Origin: Rhizobiales bacterium GAS188
GTDB taxonomy: Bacteria > Pseudomonadota > Alphaproteobacteria > Rhizobiales > Beijerinckiaceae
DNA length: 64,000 bases
Assembly: GCA_900104855.1 (NCBI GenBank)
Contig: FNSS01000001.1
Span: forward strand, 186,001 to 250,000
Direction of reading: 5' to 3'
Every line of letters starts with the position of its first letter. Position 1 is the stretch's first letter. The position numbers were made by a program, and so were the translations under genes. The notes under the pieces are model-generated. The model saw only the letters and a program-made list of their open reading frames with translations, was not told where the DNA came from and searched no databases. Positions 54,756-63,009 of the stretch are shown here, piece by piece.

Positions 54756-54788
54756 AACCGTGATGGTCGCCGCGGTCGGAGCCTCGAG

Positions 54789-56702
54789 ATGATGACCGGG
54801 TTCATTCAGATCTGTATCGGCGGACTCGTCGTCGGCTGCATCTATGCACTCATCGCCTTGGGCTTTTCGCTGATCTATCGGGTGACGTCTACGGTGAACC
54901 TGGCCCAGGGCGGTTTCTGCGTTCTGGGCGCCTTGATCGACTACACATTCAGCCAAAGCTTCGGTTGGCCTCCCGCCATCGCCGTGCCGCTCGCAATTGC
55001 CGCGACCGTCGCCATCGGTGTTGCGTTGGGGGCGGTCAGCTTCGTGCCGGGATTGCAGCGGTTGTCGAACGCCAACGTTCTCATGTTGACGGTTGGCCTG
55101 CTCACATTGCTCGAAGGTCTCTCATTGGTCGTATGGGGAAACCAGCCCTACGCCTTGCCACCATTTTCCGATGACCATCCCGTCAAAGTCGGGAGCATCC
55201 TCGTGCCAACGCAGGCTTTCTGGGTCGGTGGAACGACCGTGGTCCTGATCACGGCTCTCTGGTTGTTCATTGCGAAAACCAGGATGGGCCGTGCCTTGCG
55301 CGCCAGCGCGGATAATCCGACAGCGGCCAGCCTGGTCGGCATCGGCGTGCCTCGGATGACCTTGTTCAGCTTCGGTCTCGCTACCTTTATTGCGGCCGTT
55401 GCGGGCGTCGTCATTGCCCCGACAACGACCCTTCAATTCGATACGGGGCGACTGTTTACGATTTCCGGATTCATCGCCGTTGTTATCGGCGGCATCTCGT
55501 CGTTTCCCGGAGCCATCGCTGGCGGCTTGCTGTTGGGGCTGACGACGCAGCTGGCGACCGCCTACGTCTCTTCGCTTTTCTCCAACGCTATTGCCCTTTC
55601 GCTGCTGCTCGCCGTTCTCATTTGGCGACCGAGCGGGCTGATCCGATCGTCCGTCGTTCGCCGGCAGGATGTGCGCGACGAGGCGCGCGTCTGGGGACAT
55701 GTCGTGCGGCTGCGGCCGCATGTCGCCTGGATCGCGAGCGCAGTGGCGCTGGCGATCGCCGCGGCCGTGCCGCTCTTCATCAGCTCGGGCGGTGTCATGA
55801 CCGGCCTGACGATCGCCGCGATCCTTTTCATTGCTCTCATCGGGCTTGATATCCTGATGGGCTATGCCGGCCAGATCAGCCTGGGACAGGCCGGCTTCAT
55901 GGCCATCGGCGGCTACACCTCCGGATATCTCACGGTCAATTGCGAACTGTCTTCGCTAGCGAGCATCGCGGTCGGCATCCTGCTCTCGCTGGCATGCGCT
56001 CTGTTCCTGTCGCTGGTGACGCTGAGGCTCAGAGGGCTCTATTTGGCGCTCGCCACTCTTGCTTTCGGGCTTCTCATCGATTCCTGTGCGATCGGGTTTA
56101 TCGACTTCACCGGCGGACCATCGGGAATGGTGGGCATTCCGTCGTTTGCGATCGGGACCTTCGAATTCGCAAGCCCACGGCAAATGTATTATGTGGCGCT
56201 GACTGTCGATGTCGTCTTGCTATTGACGTGCTTCGGCGGTCTCAAATCCGGCTTCGGCCGCGCATTGAGAGCAATTCGCACGGACCAGATGGCGGCTGCC
56301 GCGCTCGGCATCAATACCGTCCGGTATAAGTTGATCGCCTTCATGATCAGTGCCGGGCTCGCCTCGCTGTCCGGCAGTTTGCTGGCGTTCTTTTTCAACT
56401 TTCTCTCTCCGGACATGGTCGGCACGAACCGGTCGCTGGAACTCGTCTCGATGCTGGTCATCGGTGGGGAAGGCACCCTCGTCGGAGCCTTCCTGGGCAG
56501 CGTGCTGCTGACGCTCCTACCCACCCTCTTCCAGCCCTTCGCGATCTATAAGACGCTGCTCTCCGGCGGCCTCCTGGTCACGTGTTTCCTCTACCTCCCT
56601 CAAGGCTTGTACGGCGTCCTCTGCGCACGCCTCGCCCGGTTGTCGAGACCTGATGTCTCGAAGCGGCAATCGTCGAAATTTCTCGAAAGCCCGGTGCCAT
56701 GA
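54789..56702 (+). CDS. Fused LivH-LivM ABC permease
   Basis: This 637-residue protein joins two permease domains that are usually separate. Residues 1-290 are LivH-like (GLVVGCIYALIALGFSLIYRVT, NLAQGG, IGGISSFPGAIAGG). Residues about 315-620 are LivM-like (GLDILMGYAGQISLGQAGFMAIGGY, GGPSGMVGIP, GGEGTLVGAFLGS). One chain therefore forms the whole membrane channel. Its stop overlaps the LivG-type ATPase start (ATGA). Confidence 0.9.
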   Translation: MMTGFIQICIGGLVVGCIYALIALGFSLIYRVTSTVNLAQGGFCVLGALIDYTFSQSFGWPPAIAVPLAIAATVAIGVALGAVSFVPGLQRLSNANVLMLTVGLLTLLEGLSLVVWGNQPYALPPFSDDHPVKVGSILVPTQAFWVGGTTVVLITALWLFIAKTRMGRALRASADNPTAASLVGIGVPRMTLFSFGLATFIAAVAGVVIAPTTTLQFDTGRLFTISGFIAVVIGGISSFPGAIAGGLLLGLTTQLATAYVSSLFSNAIALSLLLAVLIWRPSGLIRSSVVRRQDVRDEARVWGHVVRLRPHVAWIASAVALAIAAAVPLFISSGGVMTGLTIAAILFIALIGLDILMGYAGQISLGQAGFMAIGGYTSGYLTVNCELSSLASIAVGILLSLACALFLSLVTLRLRGLYLALATLAFGLLIDSCAIGFIDFTGGPSGMVGIPSFAIGTFEFASPRQMYYVALTVDVVLLLTCFGGLKSGFGRALRAIRTDQMAAAALGINTVRYKLIAFMISAGLASLSGSLLAFFFNFLSPDMVGTNRSLELVSMLVIGGEGTLVGAFLGSVLLTLLPTLFQPFAIYKTLLSGGLLVTCFLYLPQGLYGVLCARLARLSRPDVSKRQSSKFLESPVP

Positions 56703-57496
56703 ATACCGCCGGGTCAACCTCTTCCCCTATTCTCTCCGTCCGGGGATTGGAGAAGACTTTCGGTGGCCTCCGTGCCGCGGCGGATGTCTCGTTTGATGTC
56801 GCTGATCGAGCTGTGACGGCGCTCATCGGACCCAATGGGGCAGGCAAAACGACGATCTTCAACCTCATCACCAACCTGCTCCCGCCCGATGCAGGTGAGG
56901 TGCGCTACCTCGGCCAAGATGCGAGGGGCTTCTCGCCTACTCAAATCGCCGAACGTGGCCTCATACGAACGTTCCAATCCGCGCGCGTCTTTCCCGGTAT
57001 GACGGTGTTGGAGAATGTCCTGACGGGACGCCATCGGCTGATGCGGCATCGCGGGCTGTCCCAGATGCTCTGGCTGCCAAAAGCAGCCGCGGAGGAATAC
57101 GAGCTTCGCTTGCGCGCCGAAGCTCTTCTCGAGCTGGTCGATCTTTGGCACCTGCGCGACATCCACGCGGTCGACTTGCCGATGGGGGCACAAAAGCTGC
57201 TCGAAGTGATCCGGGCGCTGATGGCCCAACCGCGGCTGCTTTGCCTCGATGAACCGGCCGCCGGCCTGAACGACACCGAGACCCACGAACTTGCCGCGTT
57301 GTTGCGCGCCATCCGCGCGAGCGGGATTGCCGTCCTGGTCGTGGAACACAACATGGCATTGGTCATGAATGTCGCTGATCATGTCACTGTCCTGGAGGCA
57401 GGAGCGGTGATCGCCGACGGCACGCCTGCCGAAATCCGGAGCAATCCACGCGTGATCGAAGCGTATCTGGGGCGTGTCGCCGATGCCGCTGCTTGA
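56699..57496 (+). CDS. LivG-type ABC transporter ATP-binding protein
   Basis: This 265-residue ATPase has Walker A GPNGAGKTT, a Q-loop in IRTFQSARVFPGMTVLENVL and Walker B LLCLDEPAAGLN, and the H-loop VVEHNM. The signature region reads LPMGAQKLLEVIRALM, with no LSGGQ but the usual GAQ of this subfamily. It is coupled to the permease upstream and overlaps the LivF-type gene downstream. Confidence 0.92.
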   Translation: MNTAGSTSSPILSVRGLEKTFGGLRAAADVSFDVADRAVTALIGPNGAGKTTIFNLITNLLPPDAGEVRYLGQDARGFSPTQIAERGLIRTFQSARVFPGMTVLENVLTGRHRLMRHRGLSQMLWLPKAAAEEYELRLRAEALLELVDLWHLRDIHAVDLPMGAQKLLEVIRALMAQPRLLCLDEPAAGLNDTETHELAALLRAIRASGIAVLVVEHNMALVMNVADHVTVLEAGAVIADGTPAEIRSNPRVIEAYLGRVADAAA

Positions 57497-58262
57497 ACTC
57501 AAAGGTGTTGCCGTCGGCTATGCCGGCGCTAGCGTTCTCAAGAATATCGCCCTGACATTGGAGCCGGGTGAGATCGTCACCCTCGTGGGAGCGAACGGCG
57601 CCGGCAAGTCGACGCTGGTCAAATCTATTTCCGGCTTGTTGAGACCTGTATCGGGCACCATCCTGCTGGATGGCGAAGCGATAGACAATTTGCCCGCCGC
57701 ACAACGGCTCCGCAGAGGCATCGCCCATGTGCCCGAGGGCCGCCAGGTCTTCGCGGGCATGACCGTCGCTGAAAATCTGGCCCTTGGCGCGTATTTGCAG
57801 CGAGGCGAGGACGGTATCGCCGCACGCATCGCGGAGGTATGCCGTCTCTTCCCGATTTTGGGAGAGCGACTTGAAACCACCGCGGGTAATTTTTCCGGGG
57901 GCCAACAGCAGATGCTGGCAATCGCGCGGGGCCTGATGTCGAAACCGAGGGTGCTGCTGCTTGACGAGCCCTCGCTCGGGGTCGCGCCTCTTCTCGTCGC
58001 TGAAATCTTTCAGTTGATCCGTCGTTTGCGCGACCAGGGCTTGACGATCTTGCTCGCGGAGCAGAATGCGCGCCAGGCTCTCGCGATCGCCGACCGCGGC
58101 TATGTCTTCGAAAACGGCCTCATCACCATGTCGGGGGCCGCGCAAGAGCTGCTCGCCTCGCCCGACATTGCACGACGGTATCTCGGCACCGGGTCAGGAA
58201 TGGATGTCGTGGCAAGCGAAGCGGAGCGCATGGCCGGGCGTCTGCGAGATTGCGTGTGGTGA
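57483..58262 (+). CDS. LivF-type ABC transporter ATP-binding protein
   Basis: This 259-residue ATPase has Walker A GANGAGKST, the signature FSGGQQQMLAIARGLM, Walker B VLLLDEPSLGVAP and H-loop region LAEQN. The end is about 20 residues longer than usual. ATG at 57483 is preferred over GTG 57474; both overlap the end of the LivG-type gene. Confidence 0.92.
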   Translation: MPLLELKGVAVGYAGASVLKNIALTLEPGEIVTLVGANGAGKSTLVKSISGLLRPVSGTILLDGEAIDNLPAAQRLRRGIAHVPEGRQVFAGMTVAENLALGAYLQRGEDGIAARIAEVCRLFPILGERLETTAGNFSGGQQQMLAIARGLMSKPRVLLLDEPSLGVAPLLVAEIFQLIRRLRDQGLTILLAEQNARQALAIADRGYVFENGLITMSGAAQELLASPDIARRYLGTGSGMDVVASEAERMAGRLRDCVW

Positions 58263-58296
58263 GGCAGATCCGATATTTTTCAAAATGGGATCAGAT

Positions 58297-59289
58297 ATGA
58301 GCAATCTCAATCTGTCGATTGCAATCGGCGACTATGATCGCATGCGTCCGTTCGTTGACGGAGCCGTACGCATGGACGGTGTCGATCCGGTCTTCATGTT
58401 GCTCGAACCCGAGGAGATCTTTTTTCGGGCGTTTCGCCATGCCGAGTTCGACATCTGCGAACTCTCGCTGTCGAGCTACACCGTAAAGATCTCACAGGAT
58501 GACTGCCCCTACGTCGCTGTTCCGGTGTTTCCCTCTCGCGCCTTTCGGCACACCTCCATCTTCATCCGTGATGATCGGGGAATCGAGCGGCCAGCGGATC
58601 TGAAGGGCAAGCGCATCGGCGTTCCCGAATATCAGCTCACGGCCAATGTTTGGGCTCGCATGATCCTTGAAACCGAATATGGCGTGCATCCGCGGGAGAT
58701 CACCTGGGTACAGGGTGGGTATGAGACGCCCGGCCGTGTGGAGAAAATCAAGATCGACCTGCCCGCCGACATCCGTGTCGAAGCAGCGCCCGCTGACGCC
58801 ACACTCTCGGGCATGCTCGCTGATGGGCGACTGGATGGCATTATCGGTCCACGCGCTCCGTCATGTTTCGAGCATGGCCACGCCAACGTCAAATGGCTAT
58901 TTGCTGATCCGACAGCCGCGGCCGCGGACTGGTATGAGCGCACCAAGATCTTTCCGATCATGCACGTCCTTGGCATCCGCCGGACTTTGCTCGAAGCACA
59001 TCCGTTTTTAGCCGCGGCAGCACTCAAGGTCTTCACGCGGTCGAAGGCCGTGGCTCTGGCCAAGCTCGCGGACACGTCGGCCACCAAGGTGACGCTGCCG
59101 TTCGTGGAAGAACAGTTGCGTCGAACCCGGGCTCTGATGGGTGACGATTTCTGGGCCTACGGCTTTCAGCCTAACCGGGTGACGCTCGAGGCATTTCTCA
59201 AGGCCCATCATTCGCAAGGATTGTCAAAGCGCCTGATGCAGCCAGAGGAGCTGTTTCATCCATCGACGCTCGAGGCCCATAAGATCTAA
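58297..59289 (+). CDS. 4,5-dihydroxyphthalate decarboxylase-like protein
   Basis: This 330-residue protein has the hallmark SIAIGDYDRMRPFVDG, EEIFFRAFRHAEFDICELSLSSY, FPSRAFRHTSIFIR and GVPEYQLTANVWARM of 4,5-dihydroxyphthalate decarboxylases (Pht5-type), which share a periplasmic-binding-protein fold but have no signal peptide here. It would turn 4,5-dihydroxyphthalate into protocatechuate. ATG at 58297 gives the usual family start; ATG 58285 is also in frame. The lack of a signal peptide separates it from transport binding proteins. Confidence 0.83.
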   Translation: MSNLNLSIAIGDYDRMRPFVDGAVRMDGVDPVFMLLEPEEIFFRAFRHAEFDICELSLSSYTVKISQDDCPYVAVPVFPSRAFRHTSIFIRDDRGIERPADLKGKRIGVPEYQLTANVWARMILETEYGVHPREITWVQGGYETPGRVEKIKIDLPADIRVEAAPADATLSGMLADGRLDGIIGPRAPSCFEHGHANVKWLFADPTAAAADWYERTKIFPIMHVLGIRRTLLEAHPFLAAAALKVFTRSKAVALAKLADTSATKVTLPFVEEQLRRTRALMGDDFWAYGFQPNRVTLEAFLKAHHSQGLSKRLMQPEELFHPSTLEAHKI

Positions 59290-59330
59290 CGCAACTTCCG
59301 CGGCTCGGCCCGCGGCACCGGAGATGACAT

Positions 59331-59528
59331 ATGGCGATAGTCCGCATCGAGGCCGTGAAGGACGATCGGTCAGACCTCTATTTTGTCGAGATCTACAACC
59401 CGGCGGATGCACAGCAGCCATTCATCACGACCGAGCCGCGCTATAAGTCGGCCGCGGCGGCGGAAACCGACATGCTCGCCATCCTGGCCGCGGCAACGAA
59501 CAATCCGGCGAAGACGCGCCAAGGCTAA
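59331..59528 (+). CDS. Small hypothetical protein in the phthalate cluster (65 aa)
   Basis: This 65-residue protein begins MAIVRIEAVKDDRSDLYFVEIYNP and is rich in short strand and helix signals (TTEPRYKSAAAAETDMLAILA). GGAG lies 9 bp before the ATG. It follows the decarboxylase by 41 bp on the same strand. No family is recognised. Its clean start, normal composition and place in the operon suggest a real gene, perhaps a small accessory protein. Confidence 0.5.
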   Translation: MAIVRIEAVKDDRSDLYFVEIYNPADAQQPFITTEPRYKSAAAAETDMLAILAAATNNPAKTRQG

Positions 59529-59584
59529 GGCGGGCTCGTCACGGGCGACCGCTGAATTTTCGCTGCCTCCCCACGGACTCGGCA

Positions 59585-60769
59585 TTAGATTTGCGCCACG
59601 AGCGCGATCTGCTTCTCTTGCTCCGCAGATGCGAGAATCGCGAGGCAGATTTCCAGTGTCGCCAAACCCCACCGCCCGGAATGAAGCGGCGGTCGATCAT
59701 GGATCGCGGCTGCATAAAGCTCGTCGATAACTTCGGCGCGCGGCACATCGGCAGGCGGCATCGCAACAAAGTGACGTTCATTGTCCGCATAGATCATCAC
59801 GCCATTCGGCATCGGCCGTAAATCCGCGTGCTCACATGACACAACGACAAAGCCGAAATGGTTGTGATCGAGGTTGGCAGCGCCACGAAAGGCCTCGCTG
59901 CCCGCCGGCCCATAAGCACGTTTGTTCTTGAGCGCGATTTCCTCATCGACGGTCGTTGCCTGGCGCAGCAGGGCGCGCGCCGACCCATAGATGCTTGGGT
60001 CCCGCTTCTGCCCGAATTCGCCCGTCCAATTGTTGAACTCGTCCGTGTCGAAACGACCGTAACCACTATAAATGAGGGCAGCGAACGCACCGCCCTCGAA
60101 GGTGATTTGCGCGCTGTAGGCGCCTTCCGTCGGGCGAGCGGGATCCCAAGATCCCGTATGGGCCCGCACCGTCAAGGCCCGCTTGCCCGCAAGCAGGCGA
60201 ACGATATCGACCTGATGAGCCGCCTGGCTGAAAACGACGCCTCCGCCCGCGCCGGTGTCGAGTTCTTCCGGTCGACGGGGGCGGTAGAGAAAATCGGTGA
60301 AGTTCATGGCGTTGATCATGCGAACATTGCCATGCACTCCGGACTTGACGAGTTCGCGGGTCCGCAGATACGGCAGGTCGAAGCTATGGCTGTGGCCGAC
60401 CAGCAAATGGATGCCTGCCGAATCCGCAGCGGCGATCATTGCCTCGCAATCCGCAATGGTGAGCGCCATCGGCTTTTCGACCAGGACATGCTTCCGATTT
60501 GCGGCCGCCATGCGCACATGGTCGGCATGAAACGCATGTGGAGAGGCGACGTAGATGGCCTGGACAGCCGGATCGGCGCATAGCTCTTCGGGCGTCGCGT
60601 AGACGTTGGCGCCGAAGTCTTGAGCGAAACGATCGAGAGCGTCTCGGCGTGGATCGGACGCCGCGACCAGGCGGACGCCTGGATGGTCCACCAGGGTCGG
60701 CAACATCAGAGTGAAGGCCCGGCCCAGGCCAATGACGCCCAATCGTAAGCATCCGGTCATCGGTGTCAT
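59585..60769 (-). CDS. Gfo/Idh/MocA-family oxidoreductase, probable phthalate dihydrodiol dehydrogenase
   Basis: This 394-residue enzyme has the N-terminal NAD fold LGVIGLGRAFTLMLP, then the family EKPMALTIADCEAM with the catalytic lysine, and GVVFSQAAHQVDIVRLL with catalytic histidine. The Pht4/OphB dehydrogenases that oxidise phthalate 4,5-cis-dihydrodiol belong to this family, and its partner genes make that the likely reaction. It starts 6 bp after the reductase gene on the same strand. Confidence 0.82.
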   Translation of the reverse strand: MTPMTGCLRLGVIGLGRAFTLMLPTLVDHPGVRLVAASDPRRDALDRFAQDFGANVYATPEELCADPAVQAIYVASPHAFHADHVRMAAANRKHVLVEKPMALTIADCEAMIAAADSAGIHLLVGHSHSFDLPYLRTRELVKSGVHGNVRMINAMNFTDFLYRPRRPEELDTGAGGGVVFSQAAHQVDIVRLLAGKRALTVRAHTGSWDPARPTEGAYSAQITFEGGAFAALIYSGYGRFDTDEFNNWTGEFGQKRDPSIYGSARALLRQATTVDEEIALKNKRAYGPAGSEAFRGAANLDHNHFGFVVVSCEHADLRPMPNGVMIYADNERHFVAMPPADVPRAEVIDELYAAAIHDRPPLHSGRWGLATLEICLAILASAEQEKQIALVAQI

Positions 60770-60775
60770 CTGCTG

Positions 60776-61750
60776 CTAGAGATCGAGCGTGAGTTCGGTA
60801 GATTTGGCGCGGGAAACGCAGATCAGGATCTCGCTGCGCTTTTCGCGATCGGACAACACGAGATCGCGGTGATCCGGCTCTCCTTCGAGGTAGCGCGCAC
60901 GACAGGTTCCGCAGGTCCCGCTCTCGCATGAGCTCGGCAAGATGCGGCCGCGTTTGCGCAGGGTTTCGAGGATCGTCTTATCCGCCGGGATCTCGACTGT
61001 CTCTCCACTCCTTGCCAATTTGATCGTGAAAGGCACATCATCGTCTCTGGATGCGGCGACACCGGCGAAGTCCTCAAAATGCACGGCCGTGTCCGACCAG
61101 TGACCCGTCATATCGCGCACGGCATCCATCAATCCTTTGGGACCGCAGCAATAGAGGTGGGCGCGGCGCTGTTCTTCCAACACGGGCCAGAGATCATAGG
61201 CCCGGCCGGGATCACCTTCGTCATGATGCAGCACGACCTGCCCGGCAAACTCGTCTCCCGCGAATTCGTTGCGAAACGCCATCATGGCGGGAGAGCGGGT
61301 AAAATAATAGAGCTTGAAATTCGACCGTCCCTTTTCGATCAGATGTTTGATCATGGAACGAATGGGCGTGATACCAATGCCGCCGGCAATGAAGATGTAG
61401 CTTCTCGGTTCGGCCGACGACATCTCAAACTCATTGCCAGGTGGATCGATCTCCACCGCGTCGCCTTCCTCGATCTCGGTCGTGAAGCTTAGCGATCCGC
61501 CGCGCCCGTCCCGCTCGCGTTTGACAGCAATGACGTAGCGTTGCCGCTCCGTCGGCGAATTGCTGAGCGAATAGCGCCGCTTCTGTCCGGTCGGCACCGT
61601 TACCGTGATATGAGAACCCGGTGTGAATGCAGGGAGCTCCGCGCCGTCCGGCGAGCGCAGTTCGAACAGGAAGATATCGTCGGCGATTTCTGATTTGGCT
61701 GTGACGCGCAGGGTCAACGTCAGAGGTTTTGCCTCTTCCGGCATCGGCAT
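60776..61750 (-). CDS. Phthalate dioxygenase reductase-like FMN/[2Fe-2S] protein
   Basis: This 324-residue reductase has a flavin domain (RRYSLSNSP), an NAD domain (FIAGGIGITPIRSMI and YCCGPKGLM), and a C-terminal plant-type [2Fe-2S] domain with CESGTCGTC and a final cysteine in ILICVSRA. This domain order is that of phthalate dioxygenase reductase. It would feed electrons from NADH to the Rieske oxygenase. ATG at 61750 is chosen; a TTG-initiated extension to 61783 lacks a binding site. Confidence 0.9.
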   Translation of the reverse strand: MPMPEEAKPLTLTLRVTAKSEIADDIFLFELRSPDGAELPAFTPGSHITVTVPTGQKRRYSLSNSPTERQRYVIAVKRERDGRGGSLSFTTEIEEGDAVEIDPPGNEFEMSSAEPRSYIFIAGGIGITPIRSMIKHLIEKGRSNFKLYYFTRSPAMMAFRNEFAGDEFAGQVVLHHDEGDPGRAYDLWPVLEEQRRAHLYCCGPKGLMDAVRDMTGHWSDTAVHFEDFAGVAASRDDDVPFTIKLARSGETVEIPADKTILETLRKRGRILPSSCESGTCGTCRARYLEGEPDHRDLVLSDREKRSEILICVSRAKSTELTLDL

Positions 61751-61791
61751 GTCCCCAGATGGGCTCCCAAGGTGGGCTCTCAAGGGAAACT

Positions 61792-61807
61792 GCTTAGCGT
61801 CCTAAGC
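61792..61807. promoter_or_regulatory. Putative MarR operator, site 3
   Basis: GCTTAG-CGTC-CTAAGC is a perfect 6-4-6 inverted repeat, 41 bp before the reductase start. It is the best copy of the motif also seen before and after the MarR-Rieske gap. Confidence 0.6.
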
Positions 61808-61897
61808 AAATGATTGCAATCACAGTCGCGACAGGGAAATATCGATGCACTTCAGCCGCACGCAGGCAAGCAGGTGGCGGCGAGGCGAGATGCCGGG

Positions 61898-62104
61898 TCA
61901 TTTCGCCTGCGTGGCAAGCCACGTCTCGGCCTCCTCCAACGAAAACGAATACTCGTGGTCGACAACGCCGGAACGCATCCTTGCGCCCTCGGCCAGGTTC
62001 ATGATGTAGAAACGGCCGTGACCCTTCCCGTGTCCTGCCTTGTCCAGACGAAAGCCCTTGCGTTCAGCGATGAGATTGACGCGCTTTTCTTGTGCGTTGG
62101 TCAT
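61898..62104 (-). CDS. Small hypothetical protein (68 aa)
   Basis: This 68-residue protein begins MTNAQEKRVNLIAERKGFRLDKAGHGKGHGRFYIMN and ends in HEYSFSLEEAETWLATQAK. AGGAG lies 9 bp before the ATG at 62104; the frame is open further upstream but without coding character. It looks like a small basic protein common in Hyphomicrobiales, often on mobile DNA. Its function is unknown. Confidence 0.6.
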   Translation of the reverse strand: MTNAQEKRVNLIAERKGFRLDKAGHGKGHGRFYIMNLAEGARMRSGVVDHEYSFSLEEAETWLATQAK

Positions 62105-62301
62105 GGGTCGCTCCTGTTGAGCCGTATGGACTATACGTCGGATCAGGAGGGGTAGGGAGATTTTTGCGTTTGGCTCTGCGCGACCGACCGGAGTGTTTTC
62201 ACGGGTCTGGAGCGGGACATGAGAAACCGCCGCCTCCACGATCTCCACAGGCTCTCGCCATGGAACTGGGAAATGAGCGCGGCAACCGTTAGACTGGCCG
62301 C

Positions 62302-62916
62302 ATGACCACACCCCGTTCCGTCGCCCGCCTCAAGATTACCCTCGACGAAGTCGAGCCCGCCGTCATGCGGCGTCTGGATGTCCCGCTCGATCTGCGGCTC
62401 GATCGGCTGCATCTGGTCATCCAGGCGGCGATGGGCTGGACCAACTCGCATCTCTACGAGTTCCGCGACCGCGGCATAGGATGGGGTATCCCCGATCCCG
62501 ATGTCCGCGGCTTCAGCGCCGATCCGCTCGACGCCAGCAAGGCGACCCTCCTCGAGGTGATCGAGGACTCAGGCGTCAGGACGCTCAAATACCTCTACGA
62601 TTTCGGTGACGGCTGGGAACACACCGTCGAGATCGAACGCATCGGGCGCGCCGATCCGCAAGCCTCCTATCCGGCCCTGATCGATGCGGTCGGCCGATGC
62701 CCGCCCGAAGACGTTGGAGGTCCGCTCGCCTACGAGGAGTTCCTGGTAGCCATCGCCGATCCCAGTCACAAGCGGCATGCCGAGAGGCGCGAATGGATTG
62801 GCGATGACTTCGATCCCAACGACTTCGATGCCGCCGAGATAGGAATGGAAATCCAGAAGATGGCCCGCAAATGGATCAGCGAAGCCAAAAGCCGCCCTAA
62901 ACGCACGCAACGCTAA
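62302..62916 (+). CDS. Plasmid pRiA4b ORF-3-like protein
   Basis: This 204-residue protein has the family pattern: RLKITLDEVEPAVMRRLDVP, LDRLHLVIQAAMGWTNSHLYEF, YLYDFGDGWEHTVEIE and ALIDAVGRCPPEDVGGPLAYEEFL. These proteins are found on plasmids and transposons; the biochemical role is unknown. A basic C-terminal tail follows. Its presence supports mobile origin of this end of the window. Confidence 0.88.
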   Translation: MTTPRSVARLKITLDEVEPAVMRRLDVPLDLRLDRLHLVIQAAMGWTNSHLYEFRDRGIGWGIPDPDVRGFSADPLDASKATLLEVIEDSGVRTLKYLYDFGDGWEHTVEIERIGRADPQASYPALIDAVGRCPPEDVGGPLAYEEFLVAIADPSHKRHAERREWIGDDFDPNDFDAAEIGMEIQKMARKWISEAKSRPKRTQR

Positions 62917-63009
62917 ACGCAGTCTCCATCGGAGGGGCGCGGCCGGCTACCCTGGCGCCCCGGCCAATTGCAACGACAAATCCTTGTGAAACGATAAGAT
63001 TCCTTCATC

